Below, one piece after another: positions 11,310 to 23,589 of a stretch of DNA of 64,000 bases. Each line of letters begins with the position of its first letter. Positions within the stretch are counted from its first letter, which is position 1. A program made the position numbers and the translations under genes. Below the pieces are notes generated by a model, which saw nothing but the letters and a program-made list of their open reading frames with translations, searched no databases and was not told the DNA's origin. Source of the stretch: Isoetes taiwanensis (taxonomy: Eukaryota; Streptophyta; Lycopodiopsida; Isoetales; Isoetaceae). Location of the stretch: contig JAJEKV010000039.1 of the NCBI GenBank assembly GCA_021234155.1, positions 1,860,001-1,924,000 of the forward strand, in the 5' to 3' direction.

Positions 11310-13533
11310 ATTTGAATTTACAAATCTGATTTCAAGATCATAATAACTGTTACACTGATTTCAAGACAACAACTGTTTAGCTTTGTATGAATGGTTACAT
11401 GAGTTCATTGCCAGACTCTTAAAATGGCAAGAAATGTCTTACGTTTTTGCAGTTACTTCTGTCTTAATTTTTGAATTGCAAAAAAATAGAATAAAGAAAT
11501 ATTCTGAAGATTATCGTGATAATCCTTAATGGTTATTGTGATAATCCTTGGAATATTCTAAGATGCTCTAAGAAATGGGTTTTAACCTTAATTAGATCTA
11601 ACGGTCATCAACGATTAGATCATTGTAAACTTCGAGCCCTATGGTTTAAAGAGACATGACGGCGCAGTTTCTGCATAACATGGATCTGGAGAGAGAATGT
11701 GGAATTACAATTAAGTTTCAGGTATCTCTTTCATTTGATTATGGCGGCTATGTTTTCTGTATAATTGGGGTATTTAGAAAAATGCCCCTAATTTTTCCAT
11801 AATTGTGAAAATGCCCTTCCGTGGCCTGTTCATGATCGATTTCTCTCTCTTTTTTTTTTTTTTTTTTTTTTTAATCTTCCATGTTCTAGTCACAACAGCA
11901 TTTCTTGAAGGTTTTCTCTACAAGCAGCTCTTTTTTACCTTTCTCAAGCCTCTCTAACAGCCAGTACTCTGTGTCTTTCTTTAGCAAATTGAAACTTTTC
12001 TTGTTGAATCAAGTGGAATCAGCTTCTTCCCTGGATTGCTCTGACTTTAGAACAAAGTATAAGGTTGGAATAAAACTCTGCAAACCTAGAATTCTTCAAA
12101 TCCTATTGATCCTGCCATATTCGGAATCAGATAAACAAATGTCGGCGCATTTAAAACAACTATGCGACCTGGAATTCTTCGATTCTAAAGCACTTCAAAA
12201 AATATCAACGAACTTGGTGTTCTTGAAAACTAATGTGCTTGGAATTGTGGAGATATTTTTTGAAGCCCAGACGAGATTATACTGTCGGAATGAATTGATC
12301 TGCTCTGCTTGCAAGCTGATGAGCAATTTTCCCAAATTCTGACAACATTATGCGAACTGAACCATTTGACTCTGGCGAAATTTTTGATGTACGTGCATTT
12401 GTTGTGAGGATGCGGTCTTCTTGAGGATTTAATTCGAGCAAATGCCATAGTAAAACGGATAATGAAAAGAGGTGAAGTATGTACTGTAATCAGCTGTCTT
12501 GGCACACCAGAATGTGAAGGTTGTGAATCTGTTAGTTATGTGTGCAAATCCGACAGTCTATAGTTCGATGAAGAGTCCCATAGGTTGGCCCAATTAACTA
12601 GAAAAGAAAGGTTGGCCCAATTAACTAGAAAAGAAAGACCTGTCCTGGTAGATCCAAAAAAATAGACGTCCACCAAACAAAAAGGTGAAGCGATAGATCT
12701 TGCCAAGTTACGGGAGACAGAATCAATTCGGCTAAGTAGAAGAGGGATCAATTCAAGTTGCTAGTGAGCAAGTAGAAGAGGGATGGTCGAGACTCCACCA
12801 TACGCTATCTGTGCATCTGTCCAACAAATTTATCTATTTTGCTCAGGCGTAAGCCAAGTCCTTAATGCCCATTATAAATTGTGCTTACAGAGTGATTCGG
12901 CCAGACCTGGAAGCAAAACAAAGTGATTTGGGCCGGAATTAAGAGCACGGTGATTTTCAGATTAAAACCTACCCCAATGCCTTGGATCCTTGGTACCCAT
13001 TTTGCCAGCCCACACTCACCGGAAATTTTTCGCCGCAAATCTGTACCCAGGAAAAAGAAGCACATGTGTCAGCAAAAGAGATAGAATATAAGAATCAAAT
13101 GTAAGGAGAATGAATTACATATGTGCAGATAATGCTCTAAAATATCCTGTATTTTAAGCATAGGCAAAGATGGGGATGATTTTTTAAGGAAAAGGGATGG
13201 TTACTTTTGTAACATGAAAGGGAAGGATGAATAATACGGTATTGCAATCATTATCACATATATGCAATTTTCTTACTATCTTCTTGTGCAAGTCTCAATA
13301 GATCTAGTCTGCATCATATGGCCATAGGTTTAGCATTACATGTAGCCAAAAGTAACTCATGGTAATCTCGTAATCTGTGGCTAGTATGAGAAGCATGTAT
13401 CAGTAACACTTTTGAGGTCATAGAGGTAAATCCCCTAGAAGATGCATTTCTGATATCTTTCAACATGTTCTTTTGAGAGATTCACAAACTAAAATGGTAA
13501 TTAAAGAGAAATGTATTTCCTGTTATGGGTGTA
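11310..13533. other. No recognised gene; includes one 27-bp tandem duplication
   Basis: No supported gene. The open frame at 11905-12342 (+, 145 codons) contains runs of Leu and Ser and no family I recognise. It lies just after a 22-base T-run (11851-11872). At 12583-12636 a 27-bp unit (GGTTGGCCCAATTAACTAGA...) is present twice in tandem. Other open frames here (12230-12505, 12536-12751, 12862-13065 on the minus strand) look random. Confidence 0.4.
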
Positions 13534-14820
13534 TCAGCCGCAGTCCCACTGAGCATTGATATATGGTTCTATGATCAGGTCATAGTTCCCAATGTTCATG
13601 ACCTCTGCTCCCATTTTGATGTTGATACCTAGTAAGTCTGTGTTGAAATTGATTCTTTTCCTTGCCATGTGGCAGATTGCTCTGCTTGCCAAGACTACTG
13701 GCCTAGGTTCCGTCTTTAGAACTTTAAACTTCAACATTTCTACCATTCTGGGGGAGGCAAAATTGTGAGTGCTCCCTGTATCTATGAGCACTATGAAAGA
13801 TTTTGCTTTGACTTTCCCTTATTGTAGAGATAACTTGGTATTGATTCTCAACATTCTCCGTGTCAATGGCAACATGGATATGGCACTCACCTTGGATGTA
13901 GTCGCAAGTTTCTTCATCGTCATCTTTCGAGAGTGTCTCCCATCCTCCAAGCCTTGCTAGTGCGGCATTCATCATGTATTGATAGGTTATCTTTGGTATA
14001 TGTGGCTACTCTATCTTTGTCCTTATCCCTCATTCCATAGGCATTGCCGTACTCTCTCATTTCATTAGGGCTGAATCTACTTTCTTTTGATAGTCGGCCC
14101 TCTCCCTGGTCGGTCCCTATTCTGACCTTCTCGGCGGTCGTGTTGAACTTCCACTTCCTCTTCCAATTTCGAATCGGAGTCAGAGCTGCTATCTGATGGG
14201 CTTGTATTGGAGGATCTTCTTCTCCGGCTTCTCTTCTTGCCATTGTCCTTGTCCTTGCAACTGGATGTTCTGGTCCTGTCTATTTAATGCCCACTCTGCT
14301 AACAATGCTCTTATTTTCTGTATATCTGACTATCTAAGATAGTTCCTCTTCCGAGGTTGGCATCTCATATTCCTTAAAGAGGTTGCGAGGTTGAAATTGT
14401 CGGGCGGGTATTCCTTCCTCCATACGTTGGTGGTATTGTTCAACGGTCCTGACAGTTCTAGCTACACACATTGAATTAGATAGATAGATAGATAGTCTTA
14501 CTATGAGTGTTATTGTGCTTGCATTTTTGTTCAATAATATAATTGTTTGGACAAAATGTATATCAATTTGATATTTGCAAGACAAAAGGAGCTTATATTC
14601 TATTAATATTCGATATATTATTTCAATACAAAAATTGTAATAGCAGTGATATGATCACCGATATTCTGGGTGATTCTCTAAGAACTTCTTTACTTGGGCT
14701 GTACCAATTGTACGTTCCAAGTTCCTCAAAATGTTGGTAGTCGTTCCCCCTTACGAGTTCTTCGGCTCTCCTTTCTGAAGTGTAGGCGGTGGTGACTGCT
14801 AGCCTACCAGACACGCTGAC
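13534..14820 (-). pseudogene. Gag-protease debris of a gypsy-type retroelement
   Basis: On the minus strand at about 13800-13534 there is a retropepsin-like start, VLIDTGSTHNFASPRMVE, with the D-T/S-G catalytic triad and the HNF(A/I)S block typical of plant Ty3/gypsy aspartic proteases. It is followed by GNYDLIIE at the place of the usual GYDLILG. Upstream (14243-13920 and 14814-14334) are charged, frame-broken stretches that could be gag end and linker (for example YHQRMEEGIPARQFQPRN). No zinc knuckle, RT or LTR was found. The protease motif is clear, the rest is weak. Confidence 0.55.
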
Positions 14821-14919
14821 CCCAATTTTTGGTCCACTGCTAAAATCAATAGTTTTTTTTGGTCCACATGTACTTTATTCAGAGATCACAGAAAAACCAA
14901 TATGTAGATTTGTGAAGAT

Positions 14920-15190
14920 GTGGTTTTACTAATTGATGGTATTGTTTTTTAAGTGGACAAGGAACATCCACTGTCATTTTTTTAAGGAGCTGTGGTTTTT
15001 GTTCTTTAGGAGGTGTGGCTTTTTAACGAGGTATATTTTTTGTTAAAAGAACTATGGTTTTTGTTTTTGAAGTGGTGGTGTTTTTAAGGCGGTGTAGTTT
15101 TTGGACGTGTGGTTTATAAGTAAGTGTAGTTTTTAAGGAGGTTTTTTTAAAGGATGTATGGTTTTCTAAAGGGGTATGATATTTTAAGGT
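14920..15190. repeat. Degenerate GT-rich minisatellite (AAGGAGGTGTGGTTTTT-like)
   Basis: About ten irregular copies of a 17-30 bp unit related to AAGGAGGTGTGGTTTTT run head to tail. Copies differ in length and spacing. No coding potential. Confidence 0.6.
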
Positions 15191-15469
15191 TCTTTATAGC
15201 TTATTTTGTAAGCACCATTATACAATCATTGCACTACTCCCATCCATATGACACCTCATAAAGTATTCATGTTGTCATTACATGCCATGTGTAAAAATGC
15301 AATATCACATCTATTGTCCATCTACGCCTCATGCTATAAGAAAACTAGAATGCAAAGGCATATTAAGATCCCAGAATTGAGTTGAATTGGACTTAACTTT
15401 AATATTTATGGGGACTAACAAGTCTATCAGATCCTCTCTGCATCTCATGGTCTGTGGTATGCATGCGTA

Positions 15470-15570
<101 letters not shown>

Positions 15571-15639
15571 TGAAGTGAATTGTATTATTTCGTCTTGTCA
15601 GACCATCAGGCCTATAAGACCGAGTATAAGCTTAATACA

Positions 15640-16173
15640 TCAAAAATCAAATATATCATCATCAGGCAAAAACTCATCATCGAGTATTTTGCCGTCACTC
15701 TCCTCCATCTCATCTCCACTAGTTTCAATAACATGTTTAATTGCTACCTCCCTTAGTTCTATCAGTTCTAGTAGAAAGCTACCTACTATTGTAGCTGGCA
15801 TATCAAAAAACTGGTGTAAACTAGACACTTTAATGCCAAACTTGTCTCTCAAGGCTTGGTAAGCTGGACATCTTATTATTGCAGGTGCTTCATCTTCTAC
15901 CTCCTCACAGATGCATGCTCTGCAAGTCCGGTGCTTCCGTTGTATATTAAACCATCTCCCCACTTCTACATCTAGGTGGTGGGCGCTGAGTCGCATCCTG
16001 CAAATTGTGTGTCTCTTGGACAGTGAGATATTCTCATTTAAGTAGCCCATTTCTAATAGCATAGGATTCATTTCCCTCCTATAATGTGCCATTTTGACAC
16101 CTGATGCATACCAAACTCTTTCCCGCAAATTTTCCTGAACCCATTCTTGAATTCTATTTTTATTTCTTGCCAA
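15640..16173 (-). pseudogene. LINE ORF2 C-terminal region with Cys/His motif
   Basis: This frame overlaps the thumb frame by a few bases and continues ORF2. It contains RICRMRLSAHHLDVEVGRW, then CRACICEEVEDEAPAIIRCPAY, matching the LINE C-terminal zinc motif CxxC...H...CPxY but with the His replaced. An acidic tail ends at 15640, close to the 3' end of the element. Confidence 0.75.
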
Positions 16174-17568
16174 GTCTTATATCAATATCCCCCATTTTCT
16201 TAACCAGACTATCCCATCTACACCCTTTGTCAAATGTTGCTTTCAAGGCTAGCCTTGGATAGCTCTCTTCATCCAAGTTTCCTATTCTGCTCAGATAGGT
16301 TAAGTATCTGCATAGAGCCTCCCCTTCTAATTGCATCATCCCACACTCTGCCAGAGACATATCATATGGAGTTTGCATTTTAACCCCAAGCTCACTGTGT
16401 AAAAACTTTTTCTGCACCCTTTCTATTTTTTGCCAGAGCTCCAAGGAGAGTCCAGGGCCCCAAACTTCGCAACCATATAAAACCACCGACTGAACCAAGG
16501 ATTTAAATAGCATCCGCTTTAAACCAAAGTTCCAAATATCAGCTTTTGGACACTGCTTTTGCATGGCAAACAATGCCTTTATTCCACCATTAACCCTTTG
16601 CTCCACTGTGCGATTCCAACGGAAATGTTTATCCACAATAAGCCCCAAGTACTTATATGAGTCAGTGATCTCTATCACCTCTCCCTTGTATGTAAATGAA
16701 TATTTTTTATCTAGATTAGTCCCAAAGAGCATAATCTTAGTCTTACCCATGTTCACTTTCATACCCGTTGCATCACCCTAATGTATCTAAATGTTGTTGC
16801 ATACCTTCTTTGCTTCTGGACACCAAGACGATATCATCTGCATATAATAATATGCGAATCACATAGCCTGCAAGTTCATCTCTCCCCCCCCCCGGTAATT
16901 GGATATCCACCTTTCTAAATCATCTATAAAAATACCAAAATGTGTGGGCGAAAGTGGACACCCTTGTTTGACTCCACCTGCTCTTTACATTGACCATCAA
17001 ATGGAAAAGACAGCATGACTAATACCTTCTCATATAATACTCGCTCTGCACTTCTCAGGTGTATAGGTACATTTATCCATTCCAAGCTCTCCCACAAGTT
17101 ATCCCTGGGTACCATATCAAATGCCTTAGAGAAATCTACGAAGCCTGCAAACAGTGGTTTTCGAGTCCCTTTGACTGTGTCCATCATCGCTCTAAAAGTG
17201 ACCAAATGGTCAATAGTGCATTTTCCGGGTCTAAACCCTGTCTGGCCCTTAGCCCGCACATCATGTTGCTCAGCCCAAATACTTATTTTATTCTCTAAAA
17301 TAGTGGCAAAGAGTTTTGCAAATAAGTTGCTTACCATAATCATACGGTAATTATTCGGATCCCGAGCATCACCTGCTTTATGAATAGGGACAACTCTGCT
17401 AACTTGCCATGTTGGTGGGAACCCCTCTCGCACTGCAGCATTAAACATCTCTGTTATTTTATTGGCCACCCCTTCACCTGCCCATTTAACCATTTCAGCC
17501 ACTAAACCCAATGAATTTGCTGCTTTTCCATTAGCAAGTTTTTCTAACCCTTCCTGCACATCATCCAT
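16160..17568 (-). pseudogene. LINE reverse transcriptase domain
   Basis: The first frame (17568-16924) shows fingers and palm: LANGKAANSLGLVAEMVKW, PTWQVSRVVPIHKAGDARDPNNYRMI, GQTGFRPGKCTIDHL and the catalytic FVDFSKAFDMV. After a frame break the YADDIVLV box follows at 16844-16833. The thumb continues in another frame (16762-16160) with VNMGKTKIMLFG, YKYLGLIVD and LVQSVVLYGCEVWGPGL. The RT would be enzymatically complete apart from two or more frame breaks, one of them near a 10-base C-run at 16886-16895. Confidence 0.85.
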
Positions 17569-17818
17569 TGTAACTATAAGTTCAGATTTGATTGGTTGCT
17601 CTCCACTTGAGATGGTGTCAACATGAACTTTTTAATCTGGCATATGAGGTCCTCCACTGACAATTGTATGTTATTTTGCTTCCTATTCTTCACCTTTTTC
17701 CAGAATTGATTTGGGTCGACCAGCAATTTTGTGATGCTGCACTACTCCAGTAATAGAGATATATGCAATTATTGGCACATCTGACACATGCAAGTATGTG
17801 ACTTGATCTATAAAATGC

Positions 17819-18472
17819 TCAAATGCAATAACCTTTGCAAGTACAATGATGGGTGCTTAGAAATCTCCTTATGCCATTATAAATTAATAAATTGAGTCCA
17901 CTGCACATACTTAGCAGATGATTTCCCATTGCAGTAGGCCATTTGTCTTTGTCCAAGGTTGTCCGGTCCCATCCTGCCAATTCCAGCTCATATTCATCCA
18001 TCTGATCTATCCAAACTGGATCACCATTGCTGCTCACTAAGGGGGCCTGTTTCCCAGCAGTTCTACCGTTAAAGTCACCCACTAATACAATTTCCCCCGA
18101 CTCCATTAGTTCAAGGCTATCTAGTTCCAGTTGTTGAAACGGGTCCTCCATGTCCAATCCATATTTCTGGTATGTAGGCTTTTGTAGAGGTGGGAAGTAG
18201 CAACCTGCCACATAAATTTTACCTTGTTTCCTCGGTAATTCCACCCAAATATACTGCTTGGATTCTCTTCTCTTTGTGATCTTTGCTAGATGTGCCATCT
18301 CTGCTCTAATATAACAAGCTATCCCTCCAAATCCTCATCTGCGCCATCCCTTTTTATTCCATACTGAGTGCAAAACCACAAATCCTGGTATATCTGGGAG
18401 ACCACTCTTCTCATGCTCCCAAGTCTCTAAGAAGAATACCATATCGATGGATGCTAGAATATCTTCCAGTCG
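17819..18472 (-). pseudogene. LINE endonuclease domain (EEP family), fragment
   Basis: This domain nicks target DNA to prime reverse transcription. Visible motifs are DMVFFLETWEHEKS (matching the family's 'QETW' box) near 18440, VAGCYFPP near 18210, and EIVLVGDFNGRTAGK near 18080, where GDFN is the hallmark catalytic block. A stop codon breaks the frame near 18340, and the C-terminal SDH box is not seen before the frame ends at 17819. Confidence 0.8.
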
Positions 18473-18655
18473 TCAGTCTATCTCCTTATGAGTTTGAGTC
18501 TGGGTAGGAGCTATCATGTTTTATGGCATGTTGATATCTTTGTTGGATCTATGGATGTATGGATGTGCTACTCTTCGAGGTAGCTAGATGTATTGCTATT
18601 GTTAGTGCTGACATTGTGTTATGCTTCTCTTGTATAGGAGCCCATAGGGGAAGGG
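18473..18655 (+). repeat. Fragment of an E-type LTR (late part)
   Basis: Nearly identical to 58848-59030, the distal third of the E LTR. The joint with the LINE at 18472 shares the word CCAGTCGTCAGT with the E LTR, suggesting a microhomology join or template switch. The fragment ends in GGGGAAGG and runs into a purine microsatellite. Confidence 0.8.
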
Positions 18656-18695
18656 GGGAAGGGAGGGAGGGATGGAGGGAGGGAGGGAGGGAGGG

Positions 18696-18773
<78 letters not shown>
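18650..18773. repeat. (GGGA)n then (GATA)n microsatellite
   Basis: A GGGA/GGAG-rich tract (18650-18697) leads into about 19 uninterrupted GATA units (18696-18773). It separates two E-type LTR pieces that are in the wrong order relative to the LTR at 58 kb. Confidence 0.95.
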
Positions 18774-19194
18774 TAGTTTTAACGTCACGCCACTAGGCAA
18801 CTAAGGCAATATGCTCATTAGAAGGAGGAGGAATCATTTGACTCATCATCAAGTCATGGAGATCCCAGGAGTTGGAGGAAGTTCGTTCGGAGCAGGTATT
18901 CATAGTAGCTTCATAGGTGGAACCTAGGATTCCAGATGAGCTAGTACCTTATCTTGCTAGTAGAGCCTTCATAGAAAATTCAGTCTAGGTTTGGAACCCT
19001 AATCAATATGCTAACTGTAAATTAGATGCATGTGATTAGGATTAGATGTATCTTCATTATTGATCATATTATGTTGATGTATGATGTTGGTTGATCTATG
19101 TTTGCACCTCTTGCGTATTGGGAAGGGGGGTAGAGACCTATTGGCTATTATCTAGATGATAATTCTAGTTTAGACCCTTAGTTCCTATTATTAT
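18774..19194 (+). repeat. Left part of the E LTR, up to the insertion point of A
   Basis: The last 70 bases (19125-19194) are repeated to the right of element A at 58256-58340, and 19190-19194 (ATTAT) is the left target-site duplication of A. The layout resembles the first half of the LTR of C: a GGAGCAGGTA-like block followed by ATTGGGAAGGGGGGTAGAGACCTA. The true left end of this LTR (TGTGAC...) is not visible, so it is truncated or rearranged. Confidence 0.7.
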
Positions 19195-19788
19195 TGTTTG
19201 GGGTCTGGGTTCGGGAACTCCTGCAAGACAGCCCTCTGTGAGGACCCGTGGATCTAACAGGAGAATCCGAGGACTATGTCATGCGGGATTTGCAAGAAGA
19301 GAACAAGAAAGAGGAAACAGAACAAAAGAGAACAATGAGATCAAAATGATAAGCTTCCTTGATATCAATGATGATGATACATGAGCTCTCGCAACCGAGA
19401 GAAAACTGAAGTGAGACAAGACTCAAAACTCATCTAAAAACTCATGTGCTAGCTCTACTCATATATATAGTACAATGGCCTTTGGCCCAATATAGACACT
19501 CTGACTGATCTCGTTGCCGACTCCTGGAAGGAGGCCTGATTCTTGAGGAATCTTTGGCGGTGCCTCTTGAAGTGCCTAGAATCACGCCGACACCGGGCGG
19601 TGGTGGGACGCCCTCACTTGTCTGAGCGCCGCCTCTTGTTGACGGACGCAGGCTTTGACTGCGTGGTCTGCTGCTTGGTCTTCTGCTGAGCCTTTGACGA
19701 CTGACCCGCGCTTGGTTGTGGATCCTTGGCCTTGACTTGGTCCGTCGAATGCATGAATAGTCCTGTACCAGGAGGCACAGGACTAACA
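19195..19788 (-). repeat. Element A 3' LTR
   Basis: 594 bp, starts TGTTTGGGG and ends GGACTAACA on the plus strand. The left target copy ATTAT is at 19190-19194. The stop codon of ORF3 (19614) lies inside it, so the last 58 codons of ORF3 are LTR sequence. Confidence 0.93.
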
Positions 19789-21880
19789 CTCCCCTCCCCC
19801 CCCACCAAAGGACACTCAGTCTGAAGAAAGGGAGGAAGTGCTTCTGAGGGCGGGAAACCAGCAGTTTGAAAGTGATCCTCTCGGGAATGAGGATGGGCGC
19901 CATTATGGTAATGAGCAATGAGGTCCTGGCGTGTTTGAAGTGCGTCTGGAGTGTTTAGCCCAAGGGCAGGATCGACATCAATGAGGAAGTGAGAGCGCAC
20001 CATGTCTTCCAGGGCAGCATGGGCGTCCGAAGGAACAAACTGGCACTCCATGAGAAGGCAGATCTGGAGACTGAAGGCACTGACGCTGGCATTCGGATTG
20101 CAGTGAAAGATTGGACGCTGCCGATTTAAAGAGCTGAGCAGTATGCATTTAAGAGCAGCACAGAAACCAGCTTGACGGTGGACTGAAGGGTCTGGCGAGG
20201 TGGCGGCATTCTGCAAGAAGGTATCAAGACCATGCAAAGCATCAGCAGGCCGTTGCCAACCACGCTCATTACCGATATAGAGCCAATTCTCAGTAGTGTC
20301 CAAGGTGGCATTATCCTCCCAATTGGAGCATCTGACAAATCGGGGATCCCACCGGAGATCCGTCGAGATCTGAGGCGGAGTCGACCCAGCGTGGCCATCC
20401 AGGACCTTCGTCCAAAAGGGAAGATGCCAGTCAGAAGAGAGGAACTGTGGGCGTGGAGGGACTCCTAAGGAAGCATATGGAGAGGGAAGCATGCCTGTGT
20501 TCGTGGGTAAGAGCACGACATCAATGGTCCCACTCTGAAGTAGAGAGTAATTGATAGACAGGAGGATTGACCCAACCTGTTGGGATGGTCTTGCTTTCCA
20601 GAAGTCCACGGAGTTGATTGTAGCCTCCCAAGTGCTGCATATAAATTTGGGCGAACTCAAGATCATCAGGATGCGCCAAATTTTTGTTTACCTGTTCCAA
20701 TGTTTCAGCCTGCCACAGAGGTAAGTGCTGAGCAAGTTCAGGCATATACTCCTGTTCAAAAGTCTGAGACTGAGCAGGATCCTTGAAATATGGGTTGGTT
20801 GCCGATAACAACCAAGCAGCATTGGAGTTGCCTCGAAAAACACAATGGGCCTCATCTCGGAATTTATCATGGAGATCGGCCAGGTAGAAGTCATGAAAAA
20901 CATAAGCCATTGGCTGAACAACGCGGAAGATGACTAATTCAGGATCTTCAGAAGTAAGCTGATCAAAGACTAAGAGTGCACAAAATAAACCCTTGTCTTC
21001 TACAGAAAGATCCGGCCAGATCCGAAGGAAATCCGCACTTTTGAGTGGCTGTTGATGAACATTGCCATTGGCCGCATACTACTTCAAAAGGAAAAGGTGC
21101 CGTCGGGCCACCACATAGTCAAGATAGCTGGAAGGAGTAGAGAAGTCCACAGGGATGTTGGTAGCAATGTCGATATATCCCTCCTGTTTGTTTTGGGCTT
21201 CTTCAGCAGATTGAACTGCTTGCTGGAGCTGATGTTCCAGGTCTCGGATCCGGTTCTCCTTTTCTAATAGAAGACGTGACTGATCACGGACCCGTTTATT
21301 AGGAAGCGTGGCGTGTGAAGAGGATTGCCCTGGAGTTTGGAGTCGAAGCGTGGCAATCGCAGCGTCATCTATGACCTTCTGTTTCTGAGCTTCCGAAAGC
21401 TGATCCTGGATGGAGGTTAACTGATGGGTCAGCGTGGAAATCTGAGCGTCAAGGGAGGTGAGGCGAGCGTCACGCTCTGTGAGGTCATGAACTTGAGTGC
21501 GGTATTGGTGAGAAAGCTCCGTGTACAAGGTGTCGAGCTTAGCAATGTCTTTCTCCTTGTCACCCAGGAGGGTGTCTTTTGTCTGAATTTGCTCCAACAA
21601 ATCCTGAATTGTGGTTTGGAGCTGAGCCTGTTGATCTGTAAGCAGGTTGATCTGATCCTGAGCATTTTTTAAATCGACACGGGCCTGTAATAGAGCCGCG
21701 TGCCTGTCTTGAAGAGTGGCCTCCAAGGTTTGAACTTGTGCAGTGGCAGCTTGAAGGTCTCTTTGAACTGCATCGGAAGCCTCCAGGGATGCCTGAACAC
21801 CATTCATGAGGGCGTCCTGTCATGCTTGTAATTGCAGAGCGGCAGCTTGAACATCTTGCTGGAATGGATATAGAAGCTGG
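19614..21880 (-). pseudogene. Element A ORF3, coiled-coil and C-terminal part
   Basis: Continues ORF3 after element C. Residues encoded by 21807-21079 form a long coiled coil (ARVDLKNAQDQINLLTDQQ, DKEKDIAKLDTLYTELSHQY, KENRIRDLEHQLQQAVQ), ending YLDYVVARRHLFLLK before a TAG. Beyond it the frame continues (LSVEDKGLFCALLVFDQL, VQPMAYVFHDFYLAD) to about 20600, then shifts to the frame 20666-19614. The C-terminal part is alpha-helical looking (QAGFCAALKCILLSSLNRQ), and the tail NKRRRSDK is a likely nuclear-localisation signal. The stop at 19614 is inside the 3' LTR. Together with 34295-35158 it makes about 1,045 codons. The B copy ends with the same KRRRSDK. Confidence 0.75.
19789..19805 (-). promoter_or_regulatory. 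Element A polypurine tract
   Basis: Immediately inside the 3' LTR, the minus strand is a purine run (G-rich, GGGGGGGAGGGGAG at its end). This is the expected plus-strand primer. B has a shorter version at 41644-41651. Confidence 0.8.
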
Positions 21881-23478
21881 TGTGACGTTCCAACATAATA
21901 TACGCCCCGAATACGTATATTATACTGCCACGTCACCCGTACATGTCACGGATGACATGTACTTGCGAGACATATAGGGTTGCACCTAGGGGGCAACATT
22001 GAATGTTGTGCATGTTAAATAAACATACACAATTAATAACCCCATGGACCCCATTGCCAAATGGCTAAATCCCATTTGGCCAATATCTAACCTAACCCTA
22101 AGGGTTTCTATAAAAGGGCTTTCCCCTTAAACCCTAAACCTTTCTTCTCTTTGCATTTTAGGGTTTTTCCTAGAGCTCGTTTCCTCTCTCGAGTTCAGGG
22201 TTCTCTTGAGCCATTTCGGCCAAGTATGAACTTCAATCCGCATTGCTGAGCTCCGGAAAGCCGGATTTGCACAACAGATTATCGATTAGCAGCCATCTTC
22301 AGCAAGATCAGGAGCATGGACGCCCGAGGGTCGAGGGAGCGGGTCAAGGAGCAGGTATCTAGTTGTTCTGTTGTGCAAAGCCGTCTTTGGGCAAGGCAAT
22401 AGGCTGGTTTAGTATGTTAGATCAACTCTAGAGGTCTTATAGATCCCGAGATCATAAGCCCTAACTAAGGAACCTAACTCTGTTGTTTAGGTAGATAGAT
22501 TAGATGATATTCTCTATTTCAGTTCTGTGATGTTGTATGTATTTTCACTGCGGATCTCCATGTATTGGGAAGGGGGGTAGAGACCTAAAGCTGTGTAGCA
22601 GATGATCCTAGGTAGCACCACTAGTTCCCAATTATATGCGGCCCGTGCACAGGAGCCCACCTGGCTGTGGGTGAAGGGGCTAGGCCGGTTGATAAGGAGG
22701 AACTTGTCTCATCACGGACTGACCCCTCTGGTAGTAAGGCCTATCGGGGGTCTCTGCAGGCTAGGCTTAATGGCTTGTCACTGCGTGTGGGCAAGGCATG
22801 AGCTCGACACTCGTGGGGTGGTGGATATGACCTTCCAGTGAGTTCAAGTCGAATACGGGCAGTGGCCCTCTAGCCGCCTGTGATGAGCATGGATGCCTCT
22901 GGAGGAGAGGCAACTCTCTTCCTGCCTCATCGGGGCTGGGGAGATGCAACCCAGTAGTAGTAGCCCCTCTGGCTATTCACCCGGCAGGCTACGGTCAAGT
23001 CCCAACACTTTTCAGCCTACTCTGCAAAGTGTGCACGGGAGGGGCGGATGGAGTGGACTACCCTAAGCCATGTTCTATGCCAGCCAAATCCATTGCCATG
23101 AATTCTGTCTGCAATGAACTCTGGAGGCCCAAGCCGTCAGTCATACCCCCTTGAGTCTGAGCCTTGGGTAGGATTTCTCCCTTTCTGTTATTGTTTATGT
23201 TGATGTTGTTATCTCTTGTGATGTTTATGATATGTCCACCCTTCGAGGTGGTTGTATTTATGTATACTGTTAGTTTGTGCTCATGTTTGTTTATTCGCGC
23301 TTCCGCAGATAGGTCGACCCGATGGAAGACGGGTGAATGACACATCCATTCTTCCCTTGCTGGCTCATTCCACTGGGAGTGGAGTCAGGTGGATGGCCCC
23401 TGTCAGTGTAGCTGCCAGGGGGAATGCTCCTCCTTCGGATACGATGTGTGCATCGTATAAGGAGTAGGGGACGTCACA
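21881..23478 (+). repeat. Element C 5' LTR
   Basis: 1,598 bp. The first 60 bases contain two perfect palindromes: ATAATATACG/CGTATATTAT and GTACATGTCA/TGACATGTAC. A TATA box (TATAAAAG) is at 22109-22116. Identical to the 3' LTR over long stretches, with differences concentrated in small clusters of indels. Confidence 0.93.
22109..22116 (+). promoter_or_regulatory. TATA box in element C LTR
   Basis: TATAAAAG in a GGGTTTCTATAAAAGGGC context, 229 bases into the LTR, followed by AAACCCTAAACC and a pyrimidine-rich stretch as in plant promoters. The 3' LTR has the same site at 32929-32936. Confidence 0.75.
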
Positions 23479-23479
23479 G

Positions 23480-23491
23480 TGGTATCAGAGC
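23480..23491 (+). promoter_or_regulatory. Element C primer-binding site (initiator Met tRNA)
   Basis: TGGTATCAGAGC lies one base after the LTR end and is complementary to the 3' end of plant initiator tRNA-Met, the primer used by many plant LTR elements. Confidence 0.9.
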
Positions 23492-23589
23492 ATGATCTTG
23501 GTAGACCAGGATCGAGCACTGACCATTTTCCTTAGGACTAACAGTAGACTTCCAGTCTTGGGAACAACCTCCCAAGCAAGAACCTCGAA

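Noticed and set aside
11905-12342. 145-codon plus-strand frame after a T-run
   Set aside because: No recognised domain, and low complexity (Ser/Leu/Phe). Left as unannotated sequence.
13769-13960. Plus-strand frame of 63 codons
   Set aside because: Antisense of the protease remnant.
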